Source of the DNA: Thermoflavifilum thermophilum
GTDB lineage: Bacteria > Bacteroidota > Bacteroidia > Chitinophagales > Chitinophagaceae
DNA: 64,000 nt
Assembly: GCF_900116565.1 (NCBI RefSeq)
Contig: NZ_FPCJ01000001.1
Coordinates: 2,414,540-2,478,539, forward strand
Direction of reading: 5' to 3'
Below are positions 52,691 to 62,325 of the stretch, one piece after another. The first letter of the stretch is position 1. Each line of letters opens with the position of its first letter. The position numbers and the translations under genes were made by a program. The notes under the pieces are model-generated. The model saw nothing but the letters and a program-made list of their open reading frames with translations. It had not been told where the DNA came from and did not search any database.

Positions 52691-53704
52691 ATGCCACGCC
52701 TGTTGCAAACCATATTTAAGTTTATTTTTTTTCTGGCAATAGGTTTGTTTTTTGTATGGCTTTCCATTAAAGATTTTAATGCCAGCCAACGTGCCGAAAT
52801 CATTTCCTACATTGCTGCTGCAGATTACTGGCTGATAGTTCCCATTTTCGTTTTGCTGGTGATCAGCAATGTGTTGCGGGCTGCACGCTGGAGGTTGCTG
52901 ATCCGCCCGCTGCACTATCATCCTCAATTGTTTAATGTATTTGCAGCCGTGATGATCGGTTATCTTACCAATCTGGCTATTCCTCGTGCCGGTGAGATTT
53001 CCCGTTGCGGCGTGCTGGCTCGTTATGAAAAAATTCCGGTGGATAAGCTGATTGGTACCATGATTGCCGAACGCGCCGTGGATGTTATCACGCTGGCTGC
53101 TTTATTGTTGTTTTCCGTCATCATTCAGCTTGATGTGGTAGGTGATTTTTTCTTTCATCAATTCCTGAGGAGGCAGGGACAGGCGGCAGGCAAGCCTTAT
53201 CATGTGTGGGTAATCATAACTGCTGTTGCACTGATCATCCTGGGTATCTGGATTATGATCCGGTATTTTAGTCATCTGCGTGTATACAGAAAAATGCGTA
53301 TCTCTGTAATCCGTATTGGCAGAGGATTTCGTACGGTTTTGCATATGCGTGGTAATGTCTGGTTTTTTATTTATACCTTGCTGATGTGGGCAGTATATTT
53401 TGTGATGGTGAAGATTGGTTTTTATTGCCTGGCAGAAACACAGCAGCTGGGAGCAAAAGCAGCCTTGGCGGTGCTTACTTTTGGAAGCGTGGGTATGTTA
53501 ATGCCCACACAGGGAGGCATTGGTCCCTATCAGATTATCGTGGAAAAAATTTTAACGTTGTTTGGTATGCCGGTGAAAATCAGTGTGGCCATGAGCTGGT
53601 TATTATGGATTGCGCAAATGGGTTTGTATCTAATCATCGGTTTTATTATGCTTTTGTTGTTACCTGTTATAAATTCCACCAGACATGACTCAGCCAAAGT
53701 TTAA
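52691..53704 (+). CDS. YbhN/AglD-like flippase-type membrane protein
   Basis: 337 residues with seven to eight membrane segments. The lysylphosphatidylglycerol-synthase-TM family pattern is visible: VLRAARWRLLIRPL, the polar block YLTNLAIPRAGEISRCGVLA, IAERAVDVITLAAL and LMPTQGGIGPYQIIVEKIL. There is no soluble aminoacyltransferase domain. Members are thought to move or modify lipids or lipid-linked sugars; the function here is unknown. It is translated between panD and hldE2, overlapping the latter by 20 nt. Confidence 0.85.
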   Translation: MPRLLQTIFKFIFFLAIGLFFVWLSIKDFNASQRAEIISYIAAADYWLIVPIFVLLVISNVLRAARWRLLIRPLHYHPQLFNVFAAVMIGYLTNLAIPRAGEISRCGVLARYEKIPVDKLIGTMIAERAVDVITLAALLLFSVIIQLDVVGDFFFHQFLRRQGQAAGKPYHVWVIITAVALIILGIWIMIRYFSHLRVYRKMRISVIRIGRGFRTVLHMRGNVWFFIYTLLMWAVYFVMVKIGFYCLAETQQLGAKAALAVLTFGSVGMLMPTQGGIGPYQIIVEKILTLFGMPVKISVAMSWLLWIAQMGLYLIIGFIMLLLLPVINSTRHDSAKV

Positions 53705-54188
53705 CCTGATTCAGTCCCGTATTGCAGATCGCACATCCCTGAGCAGACACGTGCATCGCTGGCGACTGCTGGGCAAAAAGATTGTGTTCACCAATGGTTG
53801 TTTTGATCTGCTGCATCGTGGGCATATTCGTTTGCTTTCTCAGGCTGCTGATCTGGGCGATGTGCTAATAGTAGGTATAAATAGTGATGATTCGGTGAAA
53901 AAATTAAAAGGCCCGGAAAGGCCATTGGTAGCTGAACAGGACAGAGCCTTGCTGCTCGCGGCTTTATGTTTTGTGGATGCAGTAACCATCTTTGATGAAG
54001 AAACACCTTATGAACTCATTCGCATGGTTCAGCCTGATGTATTGGTGAAAGGTGAAGATTATGCCATAGATGAAATTGTAGGTGCAGATATTGTGCAGGC
54101 TTACGGAGGTGAGGTGAAAACCATTCCGCTTGAAACCGGATACAGCACTACTGCTTTGCTGCAGCAAATTCGTTCCATTCGGGGTTAA
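53685..54188 (+). CDS. hldE2: D-glycero-beta-D-manno-heptose-1-phosphate adenylyltransferase (HldE domain II, stand-alone)
   Basis: 167 residues, a cytidylyltransferase-fold enzyme. The nucleotide-binding HxGH is His44-Arg-Gly-His47 in TNGCFDLLHRGH, followed by VGINSDDSVKKLKGPERPL, DAVTIFDEETPYELI, PDVLVKGEDY and the C-terminal GYSTTALLQQI. It adenylates heptose-1-phosphate for ADP-heptose synthesis. In enterobacteria this domain is fused to the kinase; here the kinase is the separate gene at 26201-27205. The ATG overlaps the flippase-like gene by 20 nt. Confidence 0.93.
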   Translation: MTQPKFNLIQSRIADRTSLSRHVHRWRLLGKKIVFTNGCFDLLHRGHIRLLSQAADLGDVLIVGINSDDSVKKLKGPERPLVAEQDRALLLAALCFVDAVTIFDEETPYELIRMVQPDVLVKGEDYAIDEIVGADIVQAYGGEVKTIPLETGYSTTALLQQIRSIRG

Positions 54189-54340
54189 TAGGTTTCATTC
54201 CTGTTTTTATTACGCATATTACTCATTCAGCATTTGCTGTTGTATTTGCCTGCCATGTTAAATTTTGTTTGTGATGTGCAGTTTTGCAATCATATCCTTT
54301 ATTTTGGGATAAATAACCTGGCTTATTAGGATATATCCCT

Positions 54341-56410
54341 ATGCCCGAGCTGCAGAAATTTATCAAACGTGATATCAGCTGGCTTTCATTTAATGAAAGG
54401 GTATTGCAGGAAGCCAGTGATCCTGCTGTGCCTTTGCAGGAAAGAATCCGCTTTTTGGGTATTTTCTCCAACAATCTCGATGAATTTTTCCGGGTAAGAG
54501 TAGCCACCCTGCGACGAATGGTGGAATACGGCAGGCTTGCAAAGGTGCATCTGGAAGAAGATGCTGCAGGTACGCTCGATCAGATTCAGCGCATTGTGAT
54601 CCGCCAGCAGGAAGTTTTTTCAAAGATCTGGCGAAAAATCAAACGGGAATTAAAGCAGGCAGGAGTACAATTGAAAACGGAAAAACAACTCAATGGAAAA
54701 GAAAAGCAATTTGTTGTACAATATTTTGAAGAGCAGGTACGATCGCAAATCATACCGTTGATGATTGAAAGCATTCCGCAGTTTCCTGCATTACGTGATG
54801 AATTTATTTACCTGGCAGTGGTGCTTTCATCAAAAGATGGCCGTCTGCCCAAAAGGTATGCCTTGATTGAGATTCCCACCGGCAGCCTGCCGCGTTTTGT
54901 AATATTACCAGGTTCCAATCATGAAAAGCATATCATTCTACTGGAAGATATAATCCGGTTTAATCTGCCTTCTGTTTTTGCCTATTTTGGTTACGACCGT
55001 TTTTTGGCACATGTGATTAAAATGACCCGCGATGCAGAGCTCGATATAGACAATGATGTTTCCACAAGTTTCATTCAGCAAATTGAAAAAGCATTAAAAA
55101 ACCGCAAACATGGGCGCCCCGTACGGTTTATCTATGACAGGCAGATTGATCCCGCCTTGCTTGACTATCTAATCAAAAGACTGAATTTAACCAAAAAAGA
55201 TCATCTCATTCCGGGCGACAGAATTCATAATTTCAAGGACTTCATGTCGTTCCCCGATTTGATTTTTCAGGAACGAAGGCATAGGCGGAAAAGTTTCATT
55301 CATCCGCTTTTACATCGCCAGCCCAGTATTACACGCATCATCATGCAGCGTGATGTGTTGTTGCATTTTCCGTATCATGATTTTAATTCGTTGATTGATC
55401 TTTTACGCGAAGCCGCCATAGATCCGGATGTACGGGCAATTCATGTAACAGCCTACCGGCTTGCAACCCGTTCAAAGATTGTCAATGCATTGATCAATGC
55501 CGTACGCAATGGCAAAAAAGTTTATGTGGTAATTGAATTGCGGGCACGATTTAATGAGGAAGAAAACCTGCGGTGGAAAAACAAACTGGAAGAAGAAGGC
55601 GTAAAGGTATTTGTGGGATTTCCAAATATGAAAATCCATGCAAAGCTTGGTCTGATTGAAAAGGAAGTAAATGGTCAATCTGTTCATTATGGTTTTGTAT
55701 GTACGGGCAATCTGAATGAAGATACAGCCACGTATTACGCCGATTTTTGTTTGCTTACAGCGCATCAACATATCATGCAAGAGGTGCAGAGGGTTTTTCA
55801 GTATCTGGAAAGTGGAGGTGTTCATGAAAAAGATGCAGCTGAGTGCAAAACACTTATCCTGAGCCCATTTCATACCCGCGATAAAATGATGGCACATATT
55901 GCTGCTTGCGTCAAAGCCAGGAAACATCAACGCCCTGCACAAATCATACTGAAAATGAATGCGCTTTCCGACCCACAACTCATCCAGGCCATTTATAAAG
56001 CAGCTCGTGTCGGGGTGGATGTGCGGCTGATTGTAAGAAGTATTTGCTGTGCATTTACCCGGCATAAAAGCTGGGCAAAGGATATTCACGCCATCAGTAT
56101 TGTGGATGAATATCTGGAACATGGGCGTGTATTTTATTTCAAAGCTGGTGATAAAGAAAGCCTGTATATTTCGTCGGCCGACTGGATGATTCGGAATCTT
56201 GATCATCGTGTAGAAGCTACTGTACCTATATTTGATGAACAACTGAAAGCTGAACTCATGCATGTATTGCAGTTGCAACTGCATGATAACGTAAAAGCTC
56301 GGATATTGGATAATGCACAGCAAAACAAATATGTGCCTACCAGAGGACGACCCAGAAGATCTCAGCTGCAGATTTATAATTATCTTTCCCGAAAAAAATA
56401 TCCTGCATGA
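54341..56410 (+). CDS. ppk1: Polyphosphate kinase 1
   Basis: 689 residues with the four PPK1 domains. The N-terminal helical domain starts KRDISWLSFNERVLQEASD. The phosphorylated histidine is His433 in KIHAKLGLIE, and the second catalytic histidine is His594 in YLEHGRVFYF. GNLNEDTATYYADF and SSADWMIRNLDHRVE complete the family pattern. It polymerises ATP gamma-phosphates into polyphosphate, and the reverse. Its TGA overlaps the ATG of the ppx gene (ATGA), so the two are translationally coupled. Confidence 0.96.
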   Translation: MPELQKFIKRDISWLSFNERVLQEASDPAVPLQERIRFLGIFSNNLDEFFRVRVATLRRMVEYGRLAKVHLEEDAAGTLDQIQRIVIRQQEVFSKIWRKIKRELKQAGVQLKTEKQLNGKEKQFVVQYFEEQVRSQIIPLMIESIPQFPALRDEFIYLAVVLSSKDGRLPKRYALIEIPTGSLPRFVILPGSNHEKHIILLEDIIRFNLPSVFAYFGYDRFLAHVIKMTRDAELDIDNDVSTSFIQQIEKALKNRKHGRPVRFIYDRQIDPALLDYLIKRLNLTKKDHLIPGDRIHNFKDFMSFPDLIFQERRHRRKSFIHPLLHRQPSITRIIMQRDVLLHFPYHDFNSLIDLLREAAIDPDVRAIHVTAYRLATRSKIVNALINAVRNGKKVYVVIELRARFNEEENLRWKNKLEEEGVKVFVGFPNMKIHAKLGLIEKEVNGQSVHYGFVCTGNLNEDTATYYADFCLLTAHQHIMQEVQRVFQYLESGGVHEKDAAECKTLILSPFHTRDKMMAHIAACVKARKHQRPAQIILKMNALSDPQLIQAIYKAARVGVDVRLIVRSICCAFTRHKSWAKDIHAISIVDEYLEHGRVFYFKAGDKESLYISSADWMIRNLDHRVEATVPIFDEQLKAELMHVLQLQLHDNVKARILDNAQQNKYVPTRGRPRRSQLQIYNYLSRKKYPA

Positions 56411-57306
56411 TCAAACTCGCCGCTATTGATGTTGGATCAAATGCAGCAAGATTGTTAATCAAGGAAGTGAGACCCGTTTCCCGAAATGGGGTTGATTTCA
56501 TCAAACTTAATCTGGTGAGAGTGCCATTGCGATTAGGTTTTGATGTGTTTGAGACGGGTGTGATTTCTGATGAGCGTATTGCTCATTTAATCGATACCAT
56601 TCGGGCCTATCAGCTGCTGATGAACATTTATGAAGTGAATCACTACATTGCCTGTGCAACCTCTGCCATGCGCGATGCCGCAAACGGAGAACAGGTTATT
56701 GCCCGCGTGCGTGAACAAACTGGCATTTCCCTGCAAATCATCAGCGGTCAGCAGGAAGCAAGCCTGATATTTGAAAATCATATCGCCGAACATTTGAGCA
56801 AATCAAAATCTTATCTTTATGTGGATGTAGGTGGAGGCAGCACGGAAATCTCTTTGTTCAGCAAACAGAAACAGGTATTTACCGCTTCTTTCAATATTGG
56901 CACCATTCGCTTGTTGCATCAGCAAATCACAGATGCACAATGGGATGAATTAAAGCTATTTCTGAAAAAAAATATCAAAGCCAGGAAACTTATCATCATT
57001 GGTTCCGGTGGAAACATCAATAAAATATTTTCGCTTTCCAAGACAAAACCAGGTAAACCATTATCCATTGATTTATTGAAAAGTTACTATCGCAGATTTA
57101 AACAAATGACGGTTGAAGAACGGATGCACCGGTATCAGATGCGGGAAGATCGTGCAGATGTGATTGTGCCTGCTTTGGAAATTTATCTGAACATCATGCG
57201 TTGGTCAGGTGCAGAAGAAATTCTGGTACCACAGATCGGCTTAGCTGACGGATTGATTGATCATCTGTATCGGCAATTGAACAACGAATCGGACAAGGGT
57301 AAGTGA
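56407..57306 (+). CDS. ppx: Exopolyphosphatase/GppA-type phosphatase
   Basis: 299 residues, the short form consisting only of the two actin-like ASKHA domains. The phosphate loops are AAIDVGSNAARLLIKEV and YVDVGGGSTEISLF; IIGSGGNINKIF closes the site. The C-terminal HD-like domains of E. coli Ppx are absent. It removes phosphate from polyphosphate ends or pppGpp. Coupling to ppk1 by a 4-nt overlap makes polyphosphate the likely substrate. Its stop lies 1 nt from the stop of the convergent epimerase gene. Confidence 0.92.
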   Translation: MIKLAAIDVGSNAARLLIKEVRPVSRNGVDFIKLNLVRVPLRLGFDVFETGVISDERIAHLIDTIRAYQLLMNIYEVNHYIACATSAMRDAANGEQVIARVREQTGISLQIISGQQEASLIFENHIAEHLSKSKSYLYVDVGGGSTEISLFSKQKQVFTASFNIGTIRLLHQQITDAQWDELKLFLKKNIKARKLIIIGSGGNINKIFSLSKTKPGKPLSIDLLKSYYRRFKQMTVEERMHRYQMREDRADVIVPALEIYLNIMRWSGAEEILVPQIGLADGLIDHLYRQLNNESDKGK

Positions 57307-57307
57307 A

Positions 57308-58372
57308 TTATATCGATTGTGATACTCGATAAAATGTGCGATACCATTCCACAAATTTTCTCACGCCTTCTTCCACAGATGTGCGGGGTTTGTAATGTAC
57401 AGCTTGTTCCAGATCACTTACATCGGCATGCGTGGCATATACATCACCGGGTTGCATCGGCAGCAGTTCCATGATTGCTTTTTTCCCGAGTGCTTTTTCT
57501 ATGGCATGGATATAAGTCATTAAGGATACAGGTTGATTGTTTCCGATGTTGTAAATCCGATAGGGTGCTGAAGAGCTTGCTGGATCAGGATTTTGGGCAT
57601 CCCATTGTGGATTGGGTTCAGCCGGATATTCAATGATGCGTTTCACACCTTCCACAATATCTTCCACATAAGTGAAATCGCGGATCATTTCTCCGCGGTT
57701 GAAAACCTGAATGGGCTTATCGGCCAGCATATTGCGGGTAAACAGAAATAAAGCCATATCGGGCCGTCCCCAGGGGCCATAAACGGTAAAGAAGCGAAGC
57801 CCGGTAACCGGAATCCGAAACAGATGGCTGTAACTGTGCGCCATCATTTCATTGGATTTTTTGGTTGCAGCATACAGGCTGATGGGATGATCAGCCGGAT
57901 GATGCGGCGATAAGGGCATGCGCCCATTTAATCCATACACACTCGATGTGCTGGCATACACAAAATGTTTTACCGGAAAACGACGGGCCATCTCCAGCAA
58001 ATGCATAAAACCCACAATATTGCTCTGGATATAGGCATAGGGATTTTGCAATGAATAACGCACACCCGCCTGCGCAGCGAGGTGGCAGACATAATCAAAT
58101 CGTTCCGTTTCAAACAGCTTTCGCACCACATTTTCATTTTCAAGATCGGCTTTTATAAACCGATAGTTCGGATGTTTTTTGCTGGAAATCAGTTGGCCAT
58201 CAGCAATTTCATCCTGCGCAATCCCGGTTTGTTCAAGTCTTGCATACTTCAGACGCACATCATAATAATCATTGATATTATCCAGTCCAACCACATCATA
58301 TCCTTCTGCAATCAAACGTTTGGCTAAAAAAAATCCGATAAAACCTGCCGTTCCGGTGATCAGAATTTTCAT
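57308..58372 (-). CDS. NAD-dependent epimerase, UDP-glucuronate 4-epimerase type
   Basis: 354 residues of the extended SDR family. The NAD-binding [14 protein letters not shown], the serine in [15 protein letters not shown], the catalytic YAATKKSNE (Tyr-x-x-x-Lys) and the substrate block [20 protein letters not shown] with [19 protein letters not shown] are those of CapI/LpsL-type enzymes. These turn UDP-glucuronate into UDP-galacturonate for surface polysaccharides. A -7-like box (TATCTTTA on the minus strand) lies at 58396-58403. Confidence 0.92.
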   Translation of the reverse strand: MKILITGTAGFIGFFLAKRLIAEGYDVVGLDNINDYYDVRLKYARLEQTGIAQDEIADGQLISSKKHPNYRFIKADLENENVVRKLFETERFDYVCHLAAQAGVRYSLQNPYAYIQSNIVGFMHLLEMARRFPVKHFVYASTSSVYGLNGRMPLSPHHPADHPISLYAATKKSNEMMAHSYSHLFRIPVTGLRFFTVYGPWGRPDMALFLFTRNMLADKPIQVFNRGEMIRDFTYVEDIVEGVKRIIEYPAEPNPQWDAQNPDPASSSAPYRIYNIGNNQPVSLMTYIHAIEKALGKKAIMELLPMQPGDVYATHADVSDLEQAVHYKPRTSVEEGVRKFVEWYRTFYRVSQSI

Positions 58373-58527
58373 GATTGAGGTATTTGTTTAGGTGGTAAAG
58401 ATAGTGCAAGCTGATTTATCAGCATGTTGAAATTCAGATTTGCTGCTTTTTGCTTGCAGAATTTATCTGTATTTTGCAGGAATAAGAACTATCATGGTTA
58501 CAGACATCCAAATCATTTTTCATACAT

Positions 58528-59340
58528 ATGATTGCTGATACAGTGAAAAAAATCACCACACATACATTAAGGCAAATGAAAGCTGCGGGTGAGAAGATTT
58601 CCATGCTCACGGCTTATGATTACACGATGGCGCGGTTGCTGGATGAGGCCGGGGTGGATGTGCTGCTGGTAGGCGATTCGGCGGCTAATGTAATGGCTGG
58701 TTATGAAACCACTTTGCCAATCACACTCGATCAGATGATTTACCATGCGGCGTCGGTAGTGCGAGCAGCCAAACGCAGTCTTGTGGTGGTGGATTTGCCA
58801 TTTGGTTCCTATCAGGAAGATGCCCGTCAAGCTTTGCATTCGGCCGTACGGATTATGAAGGAGACCGGTGCACATGGTGTGAAGCTGGAAGGAGGTGAGC
58901 CGGTGATAGAGGCTGTCAGTCGCATCGTATCGGCAGGCATACCGGTGATGGGGCATCTGGGGCTTACGCCGCAATCGATCAATCAGTTTGGCACTTATGC
59001 TGTGCGTGCGGTGGAGGAAAAAGAAGCTGAACGGTTGCTTCAGGATGCACGATTGCTGGAGCAGGCAGGATGTTTTGCCCTGGTGCTGGAAAAGATTCCA
59101 GCCGCATTGGCCGGACAGGTTACAACAGCTTTGCATATCCCGGTAATCGGTATCGGTGCAGGCCGAGATGTGGATGGACAGGTGCTGGTGGTGCATGACA
59201 TGCTGGGCATGAATCAGGCTTTCAAACCTCGCTTTCTGCGTCAGTACGCCAATCTGCAACAAATCATACAGGACGCGGTTCGCCATTATGTGACTGATGT
59301 GAAAGAACGGAAATTTCCCGGAGAGCACGAACAATATTGA
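58528..59340 (+). CDS. panB: 3-methyl-2-oxobutanoate hydroxymethyltransferase
   Basis: 270 residues. Family blocks are [40 protein letters not shown] with a metal-binding Asp, [36 protein letters not shown] and [20 protein letters not shown]. It adds a hydroxymethyl group from methylene-tetrahydrofolate to 2-oxoisovalerate, the first step of pantoate synthesis. The aldehyde dehydrogenase gene starts 11 nt later, so the two are likely co-transcribed. Confidence 0.97.
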   Translation: MIADTVKKITTHTLRQMKAAGEKISMLTAYDYTMARLLDEAGVDVLLVGDSAANVMAGYETTLPITLDQMIYHAASVVRAAKRSLVVVDLPFGSYQEDARQALHSAVRIMKETGAHGVKLEGGEPVIEAVSRIVSAGIPVMGHLGLTPQSINQFGTYAVRAVEEKEAERLLQDARLLEQAGCFALVLEKIPAALAGQVTTALHIPVIGIGAGRDVDGQVLVVHDMLGMNQAFKPRFLRQYANLQQIIQDAVRHYVTDVKERKFPGEHEQY

Positions 59341-59351
59341 GGATGTAAAAC

Positions 59352-60905
59352 ATGTCCGATATGAAACAAAACCTTGATTTTCTGAAAGGCCTACACATGC
59401 AGGAATCCCAGTCGGGCGTGAGTACGGGGCGAAACTGGTTGGCCAGTGAATCTCAGCCTGTTGCATCCTATTCGCCGGTTGATGGTCAATGCATAGGCTG
59501 GTTCATGCCGGCTGCACAAGCGCAATATGAACAGGTCATACAGCAGGCCGTTGCGGCCTTTCAGCAATGGCGGCTGGTACCTCCGCCGGTTCGGGGAGAA
59601 TTTGTGCGAAGGGTGGGTGAGAAGCTCAGGGAGTATAAACAGATGTTGGGTCAGCTGGTTTCGTATGAAATGGGCAAAAGCCTGCAGGAAGGCTGGGGAG
59701 AAGTGCAGGAGATGATTGACATCTGCGATTTTGCGGTGGGGTTATCGCGGCAGTTATACGGACTTACCATGGCTTCAGAGAGGCCCTCGCATCGCATGTT
59801 TGAGCAGTGGCATCCGTTGGGTCCGGTGGGGGTGATTACAGCATTCAATTTTCCGGTTTCGGTATGGAGCTGGAATGCGATGATTGCCTGGGTTTGTGGA
59901 GATGTGGTGGTCTGGAAGCCGTCTGAAAAAACCACCTTGTGTGCCATTGCTTGCCAGCGGTTGATTGGTGAGGTGATGGAAGAAATGCAGTTGCCCGAGG
60001 GCTTATCTTGCCTGGTAAGCGGATTTGCTGAAGTGGGGCAGTGGCTTGCTGCCGATAGGCGCATCCCGCTGGTTTCTGCTACGGGTTCCGTAAAGATGGG
60101 CCGTGCAGTGGCCGCTACGGTGGCCAGTCGGCTGGGCCGAACCATCCTGGAGCTGAGTGGCAACAATGCCATTATCATCAGCCAGCATGCCGATCTGGAT
60201 CTGGCTTTGCGGGCAGCCGTATTTGGTGCAGTGGGCACGGCAGGGCAGCGTTGTACAACCACGCGCCGGCTTATCGTCCATCGGGATGTGTATGATCGTT
60301 TTAAAGAAATGCTGAAGCACGCTTACGGACAATTGCGCATCGGAAATCCGCTCGACGCTTCCAATCATGTAGGTCCGCTGATTGACCAGCAGGCTGTGCA
60401 ACAATATCTCTCAGCCATAGCAGCCTGCAAACAGCAAGGTGGAAAATTTCTGGTAGAAGGAGGTGTTCTCGAAGGACCGGGTTATGAATCAGGCTGCTAC
60501 GTAAAGCCCTGCATTGCAGAAGTTACGCCTGATATGCCCATTGTGCAGGAAGAGACTTTTGCTCCCATTCTTTACATCATGCCCTATCAGAATCTGGATG
60601 AGGCTATTGCCATCCACAACGCTATGCCGCAGGGACTGTCGTCGGCCATCATGACCCTGAACCTGCGGGAATCGGAATATTTTCTTTCGGCTGCAGGATC
60701 GGATTGTGGCATAGCCAATGTAAACCTCGGCACCAGTGGAGCAGAGATCGGAGGAGCTTTTGGCGGAGAAAAAGATACCGGTGGCGGTCGTGAATCGGGC
60801 TCCGATGCATGGAAAAACTATATGCGCAGGCAGACCTGCACCATCAACTATGGCGCTGCATTGCCCCTGGCTCAGGGAATCAGATTTGAAATCACAGGAT
60901 CATGA
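59352..60905 (+). CDS. amaB: Aldehyde dehydrogenase, ALDH7 (L-aminoadipate-semialdehyde dehydrogenase) type
   Basis: 517 residues. ALDH features: ITAFNFPVSVWSWNAMIAWV and WKPSEKT in the NAD-binding half, the general base Glu in ILELSGNNAI and the nucleophilic Cys in GTAGQRCTTTRRL. The C-terminal block GGEKDTGGGRESGSDAWKNY, with RRQTCTINY, is characteristic of ALDH7 and piperideine-6-carboxylate dehydrogenases. The likely reaction is oxidation of alpha-aminoadipate semialdehyde in lysine breakdown, inferred from the subfamily. It overlaps the Nudix gene by 4 nt. Confidence 0.88.
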   Translation: MSDMKQNLDFLKGLHMQESQSGVSTGRNWLASESQPVASYSPVDGQCIGWFMPAAQAQYEQVIQQAVAAFQQWRLVPPPVRGEFVRRVGEKLREYKQMLGQLVSYEMGKSLQEGWGEVQEMIDICDFAVGLSRQLYGLTMASERPSHRMFEQWHPLGPVGVITAFNFPVSVWSWNAMIAWVCGDVVVWKPSEKTTLCAIACQRLIGEVMEEMQLPEGLSCLVSGFAEVGQWLAADRRIPLVSATGSVKMGRAVAATVASRLGRTILELSGNNAIIISQHADLDLALRAAVFGAVGTAGQRCTTTRRLIVHRDVYDRFKEMLKHAYGQLRIGNPLDASNHVGPLIDQQAVQQYLSAIAACKQQGGKFLVEGGVLEGPGYESGCYVKPCIAEVTPDMPIVQEETFAPILYIMPYQNLDEAIAIHNAMPQGLSSAIMTLNLRESEYFLSAAGSDCGIANVNLGTSGAEIGGAFGGEKDTGGGRESGSDAWKNYMRRQTCTINYGAALPLAQGIRFEITGS

Positions 60906-61492
60906 TATCCTCTTCCTCTCCTATCTTTTCACCACAAACCAATCCCTGGAAAACAACCGGGAAGCGAATGGTTTATGATAATCCCTGGATTCAGGTTACC
61001 GAATTTCAGGTGGTTAATCCTTCCGGTGGTCCCGGCATTTATGGCGTTGTACACTTCAAAAACCTGGCTATTGGTATGGTACCGCTTGATGAACAGGGAC
61101 ATCTGTGGCTGGTGGGGCAATATCGTTATCCGCTTCAGGCCTATAGCTGGGAAATTCCGGAAGGAGGCGGGCCGCTGGATGTGGATCCGCTGCTTTCCGC
61201 ACAACGGGAATTGCTGGAAGAAACCGGTATCCGGGCAACACACTGGCAACTGATTCTTACCATGCATTTGTCCAATTCGGTTTCCGATGAAAAGGCTCTC
61301 ATTTATCTGGCTACCGGGTTAAGCTATCATGATAGCCAACCCGAAGAAACAGAGCAGCTTCAGTTGCGAAAAGTAAAGCTGGAAGAAGCCTATGAAGAGG
61401 TTTTGCAGGGAAAAATCACGGATTCCATTTCCGTAGCAGCTATCCTGCGATTGATGTTGATGAAAAAGGAAAATCAGTTGTGCTGTGGCTGA
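60902..61492 (+). CDS. Nudix hydrolase, ADP-ribose pyrophosphatase-like
   Basis: 196 residues. The Nudix helix REllEETG (AQRELLEETGI) is intact, and the start of the box is EIPEGGGPLDVDPL. The glutamate that normally stands eight residues before the RE is Val here, a variant that I believe recurs in a GGGPLD subgroup. The residues around WLVGQYRYPLQAYSWEIPEG are typical of ADP-sugar pyrophosphatases. Substrate not proven. ATGA coupling to the aldehyde dehydrogenase upstream, and an 8-nt overlap with the methyltransferase gene downstream. Confidence 0.86.
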   Translation: MISSSSPIFSPQTNPWKTTGKRMVYDNPWIQVTEFQVVNPSGGPGIYGVVHFKNLAIGMVPLDEQGHLWLVGQYRYPLQAYSWEIPEGGGPLDVDPLLSAQRELLEETGIRATHWQLILTMHLSNSVSDEKALIYLATGLSYHDSQPEETEQLQLRKVKLEEAYEEVLQGKITDSISVAAILRLMLMKKENQLCCG

Positions 61493-62228
61493 GCAGTTGA
61501 TTATCGGTCGACATCCGGTCGTGGAGGCACTTCGGGCAGGCAGGCCTTTGCAAACCATCTACTTGCAACGAAAAGCCGGCGGAGAACTTATCCGTGAAAT
61601 CCTGCAATTAGCCCGTCAGCAACAGGTGCCGGTCAAACAAGTACCAGCCGAAAAACTGCAAAAATTTTCCCGTGGCCATCACCAGGGCTGCATTGCCATT
61701 GCATCGGCTGTGGCTTATTATGATTTGCAGGACGTAATCAACCACATCGTGGAAGCCGGGCAAACACCTTTGCTGGTGATGGCCTTGGGTATCACGGATG
61801 TGCGCAACCTGGGAGCCATTGCTCGTTCGGCCTTTTGCCTGGGGGCCCAGGCATTAATTTTACCAGAAAAAGACACAGCTCCCATCAATGAACTGGCCAT
61901 CAAAACGGCTGCTGGTGCGCTTCATCACCTGATGGTGGCCCGTGTATCGGGATGGAAACAGGCCTATGAAGTACTAAAACTCAACGGCATCCATATCGTC
62001 GCCACCGGCGTACACAACGGCGTTTTGCCCGACCGGATTGACTGGAATCAACCCATTGCACTGGTACTGGGATCCGAAGACAGTGGCTTACCCAAGCCCT
62101 GTATGGAACAGGCCGATGCAGTGGTTACCATTCCCATTCATCCCGATTTCGACTCCCTGAATGTATCGGTGGCTGCAGGTATTTTGCTGTATCAGGCTGC
62201 GATGCAACGCCAAACCTTTCACCAATAA
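61485..62228 (+). CDS. rlmB: 23S rRNA (guanosine-2'-O-)-methyltransferase, RlmB/TrmH family
   Basis: 247 residues if started at the GTG at 61485, which gives the family N-terminus AEQLIIGRHPVVEALRAG; no ATG is available. The N-terminal substrate-binding domain is followed by the SPOUT knot motifs: GITDVRNLGAIARSAFCLGA, LVLGSEDSGL and VVTIPIHPDFDSLNVSVAAG. It 2'-O-methylates a guanosine of 23S rRNA. The GTG overlaps the end of the Nudix gene by 8 nt, so the start is coupled to the upstream gene. Confidence 0.92.
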   Translation: MAEQLIIGRHPVVEALRAGRPLQTIYLQRKAGGELIREILQLARQQQVPVKQVPAEKLQKFSRGHHQGCIAIASAVAYYDLQDVINHIVEAGQTPLLVMALGITDVRNLGAIARSAFCLGAQALILPEKDTAPINELAIKTAAGALHHLMVARVSGWKQAYEVLKLNGIHIVATGVHNGVLPDRIDWNQPIALVLGSEDSGLPKPCMEQADAVVTIPIHPDFDSLNVSVAAGILLYQAAMQRQTFHQ

Positions 62229-62325
62229 CAATTGCGAAAAGCATGCATGTTTTGTAATAAATGCAGACGAAGCGCAGCAGAAACCTTGTGCACGGCTGAG
62301 TTGAGAAATTTTGTATTTTCATTTC

